From the NCBI GenBank assembly GCA_007134665.1, contig SLKH01000231.1, positions 1-6,996 of the forward strand: DNA of 6,996 bases. The letters are read 5' to 3'. Source of the DNA: Balneolaceae bacterium (GTDB lineage: Bacteria; Bacteroidota; Rhodothermia; Balneolales; Balneolaceae). The notes below the pieces were generated by a model, which was not told where the DNA came from, did not search any database, and worked only from the letters and a program-made list of their open reading frames with translations. Shown piece after piece: positions 1-6,316 of this stretch. The stretch's first letter is position 1; every line of letters starts with the position of its first letter. The position numbers and the translations under genes were made by a program.

Positions 1-13
1 GATGACCTGAGTT

Positions 14-1804
14 TTGAGTAATAAAACAGAATCCAAAGCCGTCGATTCAGATTTAATTCGACGGCTTTATTTTTTCCTTAAACCTTATCGCTGGTATGTA
101 CTTCTTGCCATTGGCCTGACAATGGCTGCTGCTTTTTTGAGCACAATCAGGCCAAAACTAACGCAAGTTGCAGTAGATGACTATATCTCCGTCGGTGATT
201 TTGAAGGGCTATTCTGGATTATTCTTTTACTTACCGCGGCTCTGCTTGGAGAATTTTTTGTTTTGGTTATCAATACATACCTGACCCGATGGTTTGGGCA
301 GGGTACGTTGTATAGCCTTAGAAATGCTGTATTTGAAAAAATACAGTCTCTCCATATACAGTTCTTTGATAAAAATCCTATCGGCCGACTAATCACAAGA
401 ACAACCAGTGATATTGAAGCTTTAAGTGAACTGCTCTCCGATGGTGTTGTGAATATGATCGGTGATCTGTTCCGTATATTCTTTATTCTGTATTTTATGC
501 TTGTGATGAGCTGGGAATTGACTCTCATCACTATCTTCGTATTACCTGTACTTTTTTATGCTACATTTTTATTTAAGGCAAAGGTCAGAGTTTCCTTTCT
601 TGAAGTCAGAGATCAGATAGCCCGTCTGAACTCATTTGTTCAGGAGCATATCAATGGAATGGCAATTGTACAACTCTTCAACCGGGAAAGAAAAGAGAAG
701 GAAAAATTTGAGAAGATAAATGCCGGCCACCGCAAGGCACATATCAAAACGATCTTCTACTTTGCCATTTTTTGGCCATTTGTAGAAGTATTGGCAAGCC
801 TTGCAATGGCGCTTGTTGTTTGGTACGGAGGGGCAAGGGCATTGATGGACCAGGTAACTTTCGGTGTTTTACTTGCTTTTATTCAATACGTTCGACAGTT
901 CTTTAACCCAATCCGGGGTTTGAGTGAAAAATATAACACACTTCAATCTGCACTTGCATCATCAGAAAGAATTTTTGGTGTTTTGGATACACCCCATAAA
1001 ATTATTGATCCGGAAGAGCCGGAGTGGATAGAGAAATCGAAAGGAGAAATTGAATTTGATCATGTCTGGTTCAGTTATAATCCTGGTGAAGAGATCATAC
1101 TGAAGGATGTAAGTTTTCGAGCAGAGCCGGGTGAAATGATTGCTATCGTTGGTGCAACCGGAGCCGGTAAAACTACGGTTATTAATCTTCTGATGAGATA
1201 TTATGATATTCAAAAAGGAGCAATACGTGTTGATGGCATCGATATCAGAAATCTGAAACTGAACCACTTGAGATCACGTTTCGGTTTGGTATTACAGGAT
1301 AACGCACTTTTTTCCGGTACCATACTGGAAAATATCACCCTCGGTAATGAAGAAATTTCGATCAATGAAGTTATCCGCGCCTCAAAAGAAATTGGTGCTG
1401 ACACGTTTATTAACAAATTACCCGGTAAATATGACTACAGGCTCAGGGAGCGAGGCGCGTCACTCTCGATGGGGCAGCGGCAGCTGATTTGTTTTGTCAG
1501 GGTGATGGTCTATAATCCTCAGATCATGATTCTGGACGAAGCTACCTCCAGTGTTGACTCTGATACGGAATTGCTTGTTACAAAAGCGTGTGAAAAAATG
1601 ATGAAAGGCAGAACGTCCATTGTTGTTGCTCACAGGTTGTCAACAATTCAGGGAGCTGACAAGATTCTTGTCATGCATAAAGGTGAAATTCGTGAAATGG
1701 GAAGTCACAAAAAACTGTTACGAAAGAAAGATGGAATTTATCGTAAATTATATGAACTGCAGTATAAGGACCAAAAAACGTTAGTAAACAAATCAACCGT
1801 TTAG
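14..1804 (+). CDS. ABC exporter half-transporter (fused TMD-NBD, MdlB/YheH/MsbA-like)
   Basis: A 596-residue ATP-driven exporter half of the inner membrane that works as a dimer; the substrate cannot be told from sequence. Six hydrophobic membrane segments are visible at about residues 27-47, 65-88, 147-167, 168-188, 248-272 and 280-300. The ATPase domain follows at about 345-585 and is intact: Walker A GATGAGKT (380-387), Q-loop Q428, signature LSMGQ (484-488, in place of LSGGQ), Walker B ending LD508 with catalytic E509, D-loop SSVD, H-loop H540. The 'LSxGQRQL' form is familiar from MdlB/YheH-type exporters. The start is a TTG: an in-frame TGA lies at 8-10, no ATG or GTG lies between it and residue 37, and residues 10-36 read like a normal exporter N-terminus. 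No clear Shine-Dalgarno is seen. Such genes often follow a partner half-transporter, which may lie just left of the window (inference). The family call is sure; the subfamily and partner are not. Confidence 0.93.
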   Translation: MSNKTESKAVDSDLIRRLYFFLKPYRWYVLLAIGLTMAAAFLSTIRPKLTQVAVDDYISVGDFEGLFWIILLLTAALLGEFFVLVINTYLTRWFGQGTLYSLRNAVFEKIQSLHIQFFDKNPIGRLITRTTSDIEALSELLSDGVVNMIGDLFRIFFILYFMLVMSWELTLITIFVLPVLFYATFLFKAKVRVSFLEVRDQIARLNSFVQEHINGMAIVQLFNRERKEKEKFEKINAGHRKAHIKTIFYFAIFWPFVEVLASLAMALVVWYGGARALMDQVTFGVLLAFIQYVRQFFNPIRGLSEKYNTLQSALASSERIFGVLDTPHKIIDPEEPEWIEKSKGEIEFDHVWFSYNPGEEIILKDVSFRAEPGEMIAIVGATGAGKTTVINLLMRYYDIQKGAIRVDGIDIRNLKLNHLRSRFGLVLQDNALFSGTILENITLGNEEISINEVIRASKEIGADTFINKLPGKYDYRLRERGASLSMGQRQLICFVRVMVYNPQIMILDEATSSVDSDTELLVTKACEKMMKGRTSIVVAHRLSTIQGADKILVMHKGEIREMGSHKKLLRKKDGIYRKLYELQYKDQKTLVNKSTV

Positions 1805-1828
1805 TTATATGAACCCGAATTTAAATAA

Positions 1829-1834
1829 AGAGGA
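1829..1834 (+). promoter_or_regulatory. Shine-Dalgarno that decides the start of the small membrane protein
   Basis: The purine stretch AGAGGA lies 4 nt before the ATG at 1839. An in-frame ATG at 1809 has no such element, being only 4 nt after the stop of the ABC exporter gene. This favours the 1839 start, although coupled re-initiation at 1809 cannot be excluded. Confidence 0.5.
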
Positions 1835-1838
1835 CGAG

Positions 1839-2093
1839 ATGAGTGATAAAAAATTAACTGCACAAGAAATGAAAGATGCTTTGGATGAGAAAAGAGAAAA
1901 ACTGGAAGCAACTTACACAGAACTTATTGATAAGCTACATTCCGAAAAAGAGAAGCTTGAATACGATCTGAAACATGAATACAGGAATGCACGAAGGTAT
2001 GTACGCGCAAACCCTGAGCAGGGGGTGGGAATTGCATTTGTAAGTGGTATACTAATCGGTGTACTTTTAGGTAAAATTACGAACGAAAGGTAA
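1839..2093 (+). CDS. Small C-terminally membrane-anchored protein, YqjD/ElaB/DUF883-like
   Basis: An 84-residue protein with a charged, helical, probably coiled-coil N-terminal part (about residues 5-55, rich in K, E, D and L in heptad-like spacing). The motif YVRANPEQGVG (54-64) follows, then one glycine-rich membrane helix (about 62-78, with GxxxG-type spacing) and a short basic-acidic tail. This layout, and especially 'YVRxNP..GVGI..G...G.LLG', matches the YqjD/ElaB/DUF883 family. E. coli members of that family are inner-membrane proteins reported to bind ribosomes in stationary phase; whether this one does is inference. The ATG at 1839 is preferred over the in-frame ATG at 1809 (94 aa) because of a nearby AGAGGA and a better N-terminus. 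It sits 34 nt after the exporter gene and 8 nt before prfB, so it is probably co-transcribed with both. No enzymatic motif is visible. Confidence 0.75.
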   Translation: MSDKKLTAQEMKDALDEKREKLEATYTELIDKLHSEKEKLEYDLKHEYRNARRYVRANPEQGVGIAFVSGILIGVLLGKITNER

Positions 2094-2101
2094 AGGACTT
2101 T

Positions 2102-3233
2102 ATGGAGACGACCAATAACGGAAAAACAATTGAACTTTTCGAGCGTTTGGATGCGCTCAGGAGGTATCTTTGACTATGATAAGAGAAAAATCAGGGTTAT
2201 AGAACTTCAGGAACAGGTTCAGGATCCCGACTTTTGGAATGATCCCGATCATGCGAGAGAAATCATGCGGAAGCTGGATCAGGAAAAATCACTGATCGGA
2301 AACTGGGACGAACTTGATGACCTTCGAAACAGCATACAGGTATATCAGGAGTTTTTGAAAGAAGGTGAGGATGTAGCTGAGGAAATCAAAGCAGAAACCA
2401 GGCAGTTTGAGAAGAAACTGGAATCACTGGAATTAAAAAACATGCTCACCGGAGATGACGATCACCGTGATGCCATTGTAACATTTAACCCGGGAGCAGG
2501 TGGAACGGAAAGCCAGGATTGGGCAGAAATGCTCTTCAGAATGTATACCCGATGGGCTGAGCAAAACGATTATAAGGTATCGACAATTGTTTATCAGCAG
2601 GGTGATGTTGCAGGCCTGAAAAGTGCTACAATTGAAGTAAGCGGGCCGAATGCCTACGGTTTTTTAAAAGCTGAAAGTGGGGTACACCGGCTGGTCAGGA
2701 TTTCACCATTTGACAGTAATTCCCGTCGGCACACTTCATTCTGTTCAGTATTCGTATCACCAGTCATCGATGATACGATTGAGATTGACATTAACGAAAG
2801 TGAAGTAGAGCTGCAGCGATTTCATGCCAGTGGTGCCGGTGGACAGAATGTGAACAAAGTGGAAACCGGGGTACGGTTGATCTGGGAGGGAAAACTGAGT
2901 GATGAGACAGAAGAAAGAGTAGTGGCGGAGTGTCAGCAGGAACGGTCGCAGATGCAAAACCGTGAAAAAGCGATGGTTATGCTTAAATCCAAAATTTATG
3001 AATTGGAAAAAAACATCAAAGAAAAAGAGATGCAGAAGCTTCAGGATTCGAAAAATAAGATTGAGTGGGGATCACAAATCCGGTCATATGTTTTCCATCC
3101 ATACAACATGGTAAAAGATCACAGAACCGATTTTGAAACCTCAGATGTTGATGGGGTTATGGACGGAGATTTAAATGATTTTATTAAAACGTATTTGATG
3201 GCTGCTACAGGAAAGGAAACCCAGCATGGTTAA
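2102..3233 (+). CDS. prfB: Peptide chain release factor 2, with programmed +1 frameshift
   Basis: RF2 reads UAA and UGA in the ribosomal A site and triggers peptide release. The gene starts at ATG 2102 (AGGA 4 nt upstream), runs 23 codons in frame 0, meets TGA at 2171-2173 and must shift +1 on CTT (2168-2170) so that GAC 2172-2174 is read next. The joined product is 376 aa, against 365 in E. coli. Diagnostic residues are present: the stop-codon-recognising tripeptide SPF (201-203, RF2-specific) and the catalytic GGQ (246-248) in HASGAGGQ. The Ala four residues before that GG corresponds to position 246 of E. coli RF2, where K-12 carries Thr and most bacteria carry Ala. The N-terminal and PCRF regions are full length. 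A one-frame reading would begin at a false TTG at 2130 and lose the true N-terminus. The 3' end overlaps coaE by 8 nt. Identity is certain. Confidence 0.97.
2159..2174 (+). promoter_or_regulatory. RF2 autoregulatory +1 frameshift site
   Basis: The site reads AGGAGGTATCTTTGAC: a perfect internal Shine-Dalgarno (AGGAGG, 2159-2164), a 3-nt spacer TAT, the slippery CTT-T (2168-2171), an in-frame TGA (2171-2173) and the following C that makes UGA a poor stop. Spacing is the same as in the E. coli prfB site, which has AGGGGG. In the known mechanism, low RF2 makes the ribosome pause at UGA and slip to the +1 frame, producing more RF2, while high RF2 terminates after 23 codons. Confidence 0.96.
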
Positions 3234-3837
3234 AGTGGGTATTACAGGAGGGATTGGCAGTGGTAAAACAACTGTGTGTAAAGTTTGGGAAGGTATGGGG
3301 GCGGTTGTTGTATATGCCGATGACCTGGCAAAAAAACTGATGGTAGAAGACGATGATCTTATTTCACGAATCATTTCTGCATTTGGTGAATCGTCATATC
3401 ATGAAGACGGTTCTTTGAACCGGCAATTTTTAGCGAATAAAGCTTTTGAGAAAGGGGAAGTTGAAAAATTGAATAAAATTGTTCATCCGGCTGTTGCCAG
3501 AAAAGTAAAAGAGCTGATGGGACGTGCAGAAGCACAGGGAGCTGATATGTTTGTTGAAGAAGCCGCACTTCTCTTGTCGAAAGGCAGGCCGGATATTTTT
3601 GACTATATCGTAATTGTGACAGCAAACAAATCAGACAGGTTAAAATGGGTTATGAATAGAGATAACTCAGGACAGGATGAAATTCTTGCCCGAATGAAAA
3701 AACAGCAGTCTTTTGAAGAATTGATGCCACTTTGCGACTTTGTCATAGAAAACGATTCGACCGTTCAGTCTTTAAAAAGAAAATCGGAAGACCTCTACCG
3801 TCAAATGCTTAAGCTTCAGAATACGGGGGTTGATTAG
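3226..3837 (+). CDS. coaE: Dephospho-CoA kinase
   Basis: This 203-residue cytoplasmic kinase carries out the last step of coenzyme A synthesis, phosphorylating the 3'-OH of the ribose of dephospho-CoA with ATP. The P-loop is GGIGSGKT (residues 8-15) in the family context 'VGITGGIGSGKTT'. Then come 'VVVYADD' (27-33), the HP pair at 87-88 in 'KIVHPAV', the 'EEAALLLSKG' strand-loop (111-120), the LID-like 'NRDNSGQDE' with R145, 'RMKKQ' (156-160) and 'DFVIEND' near the end. Length is normal for the family. Y30 stands where many proteobacterial enzymes have Asp in 'DAD'; forms with Tyr there are familiar in Bacteroidota. The ATG at 3226 lies inside the end of prfB (8-nt overlap) with AAGGAAA about 8 nt upstream, suggesting translational coupling. 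It converges on the lipoprotein gene 13 nt downstream. Confidence 0.96.
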   Translation: MVKVGITGGIGSGKTTVCKVWEGMGAVVVYADDLAKKLMVEDDDLISRIISAFGESSYHEDGSLNRQFLANKAFEKGEVEKLNKIVHPAVARKVKELMGRAEAQGADMFVEEAALLLSKGRPDIFDYIVIVTANKSDRLKWVMNRDNSGQDEILARMKKQQSFEELMPLCDFVIENDSTVQSLKRKSEDLYRQMLKLQNTGVD

Positions 3838-3850
3838 TTTATTGAGATAT

Positions 3851-4330
3851 TCAGTATTCAAATGAGATCTTCATCCCTTCTATAATATCATAGCGTAACG
3901 TGTACCCGGCATTGGTTTCTACGACATACATGGCTGGGTATTCAGAAACAACATTCCTTTCCGAATAAGGCCGGGTATTTTGCTGAATCCGAACAATCTC
4001 TTTATCAGCATTGGCAAAAATGATATCCAATGCCAGGGGAGTGTTAGCCATCCAAAAACTACGCGGTTCTTCATCGTCAAATATAAATAGCATACCCCTG
4101 TTCTCAGGCAGATCAAAAACATCCATTAAACCGGTTGCTCGTGATTGGTCGTCATCAGCCAAAGCAGCCTGAATCGTCGAGACCGTGTCGCCATCGGATG
4201 TAAGAAACGAAAGTGTAACCGGATACTCCAGAGTGCGGCCTGCAGGTGTTGTCTCTGCAGAATCTTCCTCTCCGCATGAAATCAACAGCAGGATGATAAA
4301 AGGAATCAGCAAATTTCGGTAGTAACTCAT
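3851..4330 (-). CDS. DUF192 (UPF0127) family lipoprotein
   Basis: A 159-residue protein with a lipoprotein signal peptide: short N-region with Arg5, hydrophobic stretch 7-17, lipobox LISC with Cys19. The residues after Cys (GEEDSAE) are acidic and have Gly, not Asp, at +2. By the E. coli rule that points to the outer membrane; in Bacteroidota an acidic stretch after Cys can also go with surface export (inference). The DUF192 domain spans about 36-157 and shows its typical blocks: RATGLM (64-69), RGMLFIF (78-84), SFWMANT (91-97), LDIIF (101-105) and YVVETNAG (135-142). The family is widespread in bacteria and archaea and lacks a firmly established biochemical role; here it would act in the cell envelope. 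It is transcribed opposite to both neighbours, so it is probably monocistronic. No Shine-Dalgarno is visible before the ATG. Confidence 0.9.
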   Translation of the reverse strand: MSYYRNLLIPFIILLLISCGEEDSAETTPAGRTLEYPVTLSFLTSDGDTVSTIQAALADDDQSRATGLMDVFDLPENRGMLFIFDDEEPRSFWMANTPLALDIIFANADKEIVRIQQNTRPYSERNVVSEYPAMYVVETNAGYTLRYDIIEGMKISFEY

Positions 4331-4368
4331 AGTTCACAGATAATATTTTATTCTGTTTAACGTGGATA

Positions 4369-4396
4369 AGAATATATGATTTCAGGAGAATTTCAA
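4369..4396 (-). promoter_or_regulatory. Possible sigma70-like promoter for the DUF192 lipoprotein gene
   Basis: Read on the - strand, TTGAAA (4396 to 4391) is followed after 16 nt by TATTCT (4374 to 4369). These match TTGACA in 5 of 6 positions and TATAAT in 4 of 6. A start near 4361 would give a leader of about 30 nt. The region is AT-rich, so chance matches are likely. No good match to the Bacteroidota-type TAnnTTTG element was found on this strand. Confidence 0.35.
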
Positions 4397-4411
4397 AAGG
4401 GGGGTTGTTTG

Positions 4412-4440
4412 TTGTTATTCTCACTTAATCAGGGTATTTT
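4412..4440 (+). promoter_or_regulatory. Possible sigma70-like promoter for rimP-nusA-infB
   Basis: TTGTTA (4412-4417) and TATTTT (4435-4440) are exactly 17 nt apart, each matching the sigma70 consensus at 4 of 6 positions. A start near 4447 would place the terminator-like hairpin at the very beginning of the transcript and leave a leader of about 57 nt. A second -10-like hexamer, TATGAT (4375-4380), could serve a start near 4387 but lacks a good -35. Which one is used, if either, cannot be told from sequence. Confidence 0.3.
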
Positions 4441-4476
4441 AAAAGACTGTAGTGAGCGCCGGCAAGGTTCTCACTT
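4418..4476 (+). repeat. 9-nt direct repeat flanking its complement: possible antiterminator/terminator switch
   Basis: TTCTCACTT occurs at 4418-4426 and again at 4468-4476, 50 nt apart. AGTGAG (4451-4456) lies between them and can pair with either copy. Pairing with the right copy makes the terminator. Pairing with the left copy makes an alternative stem, extended by CAG/CTG (4430-4432 with 4447-4449), that would prevent it. The left copy is in the RNA only if transcription starts upstream of 4418, so this conflicts with the 4412-4440 promoter candidate. Confidence 0.4.
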
Positions 4477-4482
4477 TTTTTT
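4451..4482 (+). terminator. Intrinsic-terminator-like hairpin in the rimP leader (possible attenuator)
   Basis: AGTGAG (4451-4456) pairs with CTCACT (4470-4475). After a C/T mismatch the stem continues with GCC/GGT (one G-U pair) around the loop GGCAA (4461-4465). A run of eight T (4475-4482) follows directly, seven of them beyond the stem. The T tract follows the hairpin on the + strand, so it would stop rightward transcription. The only + gene upstream, coaE, ends over 600 nt earlier beyond an oppositely oriented gene, while rimP starts 21 nt downstream. A role as a leader attenuator of rimP-nusA-infB is therefore at least as likely as simple termination of read-through from coaE. Confidence 0.6.
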
Positions 4483-4503
4483 GTACCTGAATCCGAAATT
4501 TAC

Positions 4504-4962
4504 ATGACACCTGAACAGATAAACGAGATAAAAAAACTTGCGGAACCTATTGTAGAGCAAGAAGATCTGTTTCTGGTGGATGTTGAAGTAAAAGGTGGAA
4601 ATGAAACGATTTTATGGGTATATGTTGACTCAGTAAATAGTAACGTAAGCGTGGAAGCGTGCACAAAAATAAGCCGTGAGCTCGGTTTTGTACTTGATGC
4701 TCATAATGTGATTACATCTAAATACAGATTAAATGTTTCGTCACCTGGTTTAAGCAGGCCGTTGACAGATTTCAGGCAGTACAAAAAGAATAAAGGGCGT
4801 CTTGCAAGAGTCAAGTACAAAAGCTCTGAAGGATATATAAAATTGGAAGGTATTCTTCAGGAGGTTTCCGAAGATGCAATACGACTTTTGGCAGAAGACG
4901 ATAGTGTAAAGACTATAGAGCTTGATTCTATCGTTGAAACAAAAATAATTCCAAAATTTTAG
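4504..4962 (+). CDS. rimP: Ribosome maturation factor RimP
   Basis: A 152-residue cytoplasmic factor needed for maturation of the 30S subunit. The length is normal for the family. The N-terminal alpha/beta domain (about 1-80) contains 'LFLVDVEV' and 'LWVYVDS', and ends in the family signature YRLNVSSPGLSRPL (74-87; usual form Y.LEVSSPGxxRPL). A small SH3-like C-terminal domain (about 90-152) follows with 'GRLARVKY', 'LEGILQEV' and a closing 'IVETKIIPKF'. The ATG at 4504 is the only plausible start: no ATG, GTG or TTG lies between it and the in-frame TGA at 4453. No Shine-Dalgarno is visible. It is the first gene of the conserved rimP-nusA-infB cluster, which supports the call, and is preceded by the terminator-like hairpin at 4451-4482. 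Confidence 0.96.
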   Translation: MTPEQINEIKKLAEPIVEQEDLFLVDVEVKGGNETILWVYVDSVNSNVSVEACTKISRELGFVLDAHNVITSKYRLNVSSPGLSRPLTDFRQYKKNKGRLARVKYKSSEGYIKLEGILQEVSEDAIRLLAEDDSVKTIELDSIVETKIIPKF

Positions 4963-4996
4963 TGGTAACGGCAGTATTTAAACAGGATATTACGTA

Positions 4997-6253
4997 ATGC
5001 AAAATGACGTTTCAAAATTGATTATACAATCCTTTGCTGAAATTGCAAAGGATAAGGGAATCGATAAAGATCTGTTGCTAACCATCCTTGAAGATGTATT
5101 CAGGACAATGATTCGGAAAAAGTATGATTCCGATGAAGCATTTGAAGTGATTTTGAACCCGGACAGGGGAGAAATTCAGATTCTGCATATCCGGGAAGTT
5201 GTTCCAAAAGAAGAACTTACAAATCCGGTTACGGAAATATCACTTGAAGAGGCTAAAAAACACGATCCGGACCTTGAGTTATATGACGAGTTTGCCCAGG
5301 AAATATCGATTACTGATTTCGGCCGCCGGGCTGTGACCATGGCTCGTCAACAGCTTGCTCAGAGAATCAGGGAGATTGAAAAAGATAATATCTTTGAAGA
5401 TTACTCAGACCGTGTTGGTGAAATAGTATTGGGTGATGTTTACCAGGTTCGTAACAGGGATATACTGGTAAACCACAACGGTGTTGAATTGGTGATGCCG
5501 AAGAACGAACAAATTTATAAAGACAGATACCGTAAAGGAGATACGATCCGTGCGGTTGTTGTGGAAGTGAAACGATACAACGGGAATCCATCGGTAATCA
5601 TTTCAAGAACTTCGCCATTATTTCTGGAAAGGCTGTTTGAAAATGAAATCCCGGAAGTTTTTGATGGAATTATTGACATTGTAAAAATAGCCAGGGAACC
5701 GGGTGACCGTTCAAAAGTGGCAGTATTATCGCATGATGAGCGTGTTGACCCTGTCGGGGCTTGTGTAGGGATGAAAGGTGTCCGGATCCATGCAATTGTC
5801 CGTGAACTTCAGAATGAAAATATTGATGTTATCAATTATACTGATGATAAATTTGAATTTATAAAGCGTGCACTTCAGCCGGCACGTGTCATCAAAGTGG
5901 AACTCAGTGAAGATGGTAAACATGCAAATGTACTTGTACCCGCAGATGAAGTTTCAAAAGCAATCGGAAAAGGTGGTGTAAATATACGCCTTGCATCAAA
6001 ATTAACTAATTGTGAAATCGATGTATACCGTGAGGTTGATGAAGAGGATGACATTGATTTAAGTGAGTTTGAAGTGGATTTCGGTGCCGAAACTATTCAA
6101 ATGCTTCACGAAATCGGCTGTGATACAGCCAGAGCAGTACTTGAACTTGATGAAGATGAAATCGTAAGCAGAACCCAGGGCCGGATCAGCCCGGAAGAGG
6201 CAGAGAAGATCATCGACATCATTTCCTATGAATTTGAGGACGAGCAAGATTGA
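4997..6253 (+). CDS. nusA: Transcription termination/antitermination factor NusA
   Basis: NusA binds RNA polymerase and nascent RNA, and modulates pausing, intrinsic termination and antitermination. In this 418-residue protein the N-terminal RNA-polymerase-binding domain covers about 1-130 ('LLTILEDVFRTMIRKKY'). The S1 domain spans about 138-203 (starts DRVGEIVLGDV). KH1 has its GxxG loop at GMKG (258-261) and KH2 at GKGG (324-327, in 'AIGKGGVNIRLA'). A single C-terminal helix-hairpin-helix-like segment (about 374-415, 'LHEIGCDTARAVLELDEDEI') ends the protein. E. coli NusA has 495 residues with two acidic repeats; here only one such unit is present, common outside Proteobacteria. The start ATG is 34 nt after rimP with AGGA about 9 nt upstream. 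infB follows after 63 nt. The cluster as a whole is a classical transcription-translation operon. Confidence 0.97.
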   Translation: MQNDVSKLIIQSFAEIAKDKGIDKDLLLTILEDVFRTMIRKKYDSDEAFEVILNPDRGEIQILHIREVVPKEELTNPVTEISLEEAKKHDPDLELYDEFAQEISITDFGRRAVTMARQQLAQRIREIEKDNIFEDYSDRVGEIVLGDVYQVRNRDILVNHNGVELVMPKNEQIYKDRYRKGDTIRAVVVEVKRYNGNPSVIISRTSPLFLERLFENEIPEVFDGIIDIVKIAREPGDRSKVAVLSHDERVDPVGACVGMKGVRIHAIVRELQNENIDVINYTDDKFEFIKRALQPARVIKVELSEDGKHANVLVPADEVSKAIGKGGVNIRLASKLTNCEIDVYREVDEEDDIDLSEFEVDFGAETIQMLHEIGCDTARAVLELDEDEIVSRTQGRISPEEAEKIIDIISYEFEDEQD

Positions 6254-6316
6254 TTGTAACTTTCAGCTTCGTTTCTGATTTAATTTTGTAAGCACAATTT
6301 ACTCTATATATACCGT

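Noticed and set aside
1..21. Possible C-terminal tail of an upstream gene (frame 1 ends DDLSFE then TAA at 19-21; an in-frame TGA also lies at 8-10)
   Set aside because: Too short to assign. It could be the end of a partner half-transporter, but only sequence to the left could show it.
181..531. 116-aa - strand frame inside the ABC exporter gene
   Set aside because: Opposite-strand shadow of a clearly conserved coding region; no domain or start signal.
1809..1838. Ten-codon N-terminal extension of the small membrane protein (ATG 1809)
   Set aside because: No Shine-Dalgarno before it, whereas AGAGGA precedes ATG 1839, and the extension adds no family-like sequence.
3807..3814. Perfect palindrome GCTTAAGC near the end of coaE
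   Set aside because: Only 8 bp, no loop or T tract, within coding sequence; expected by chance.
4155..4424. 89-aa - strand frame spanning the start of the DUF192 gene
   Set aside because: Overlaps the real DUF192 frame with its lipobox and conserved blocks; the product shows no recognisable motif.
6254..6316. Possible promoter or hairpin in the nusA-infB gap (TTGTAA, TATATA; TTGT/ACAA stem)
   Set aside because: The hexamers are only 13-15 nt apart and the stem is 4 bp, so neither is convincing. The gap is AT-rich with nothing else visible.
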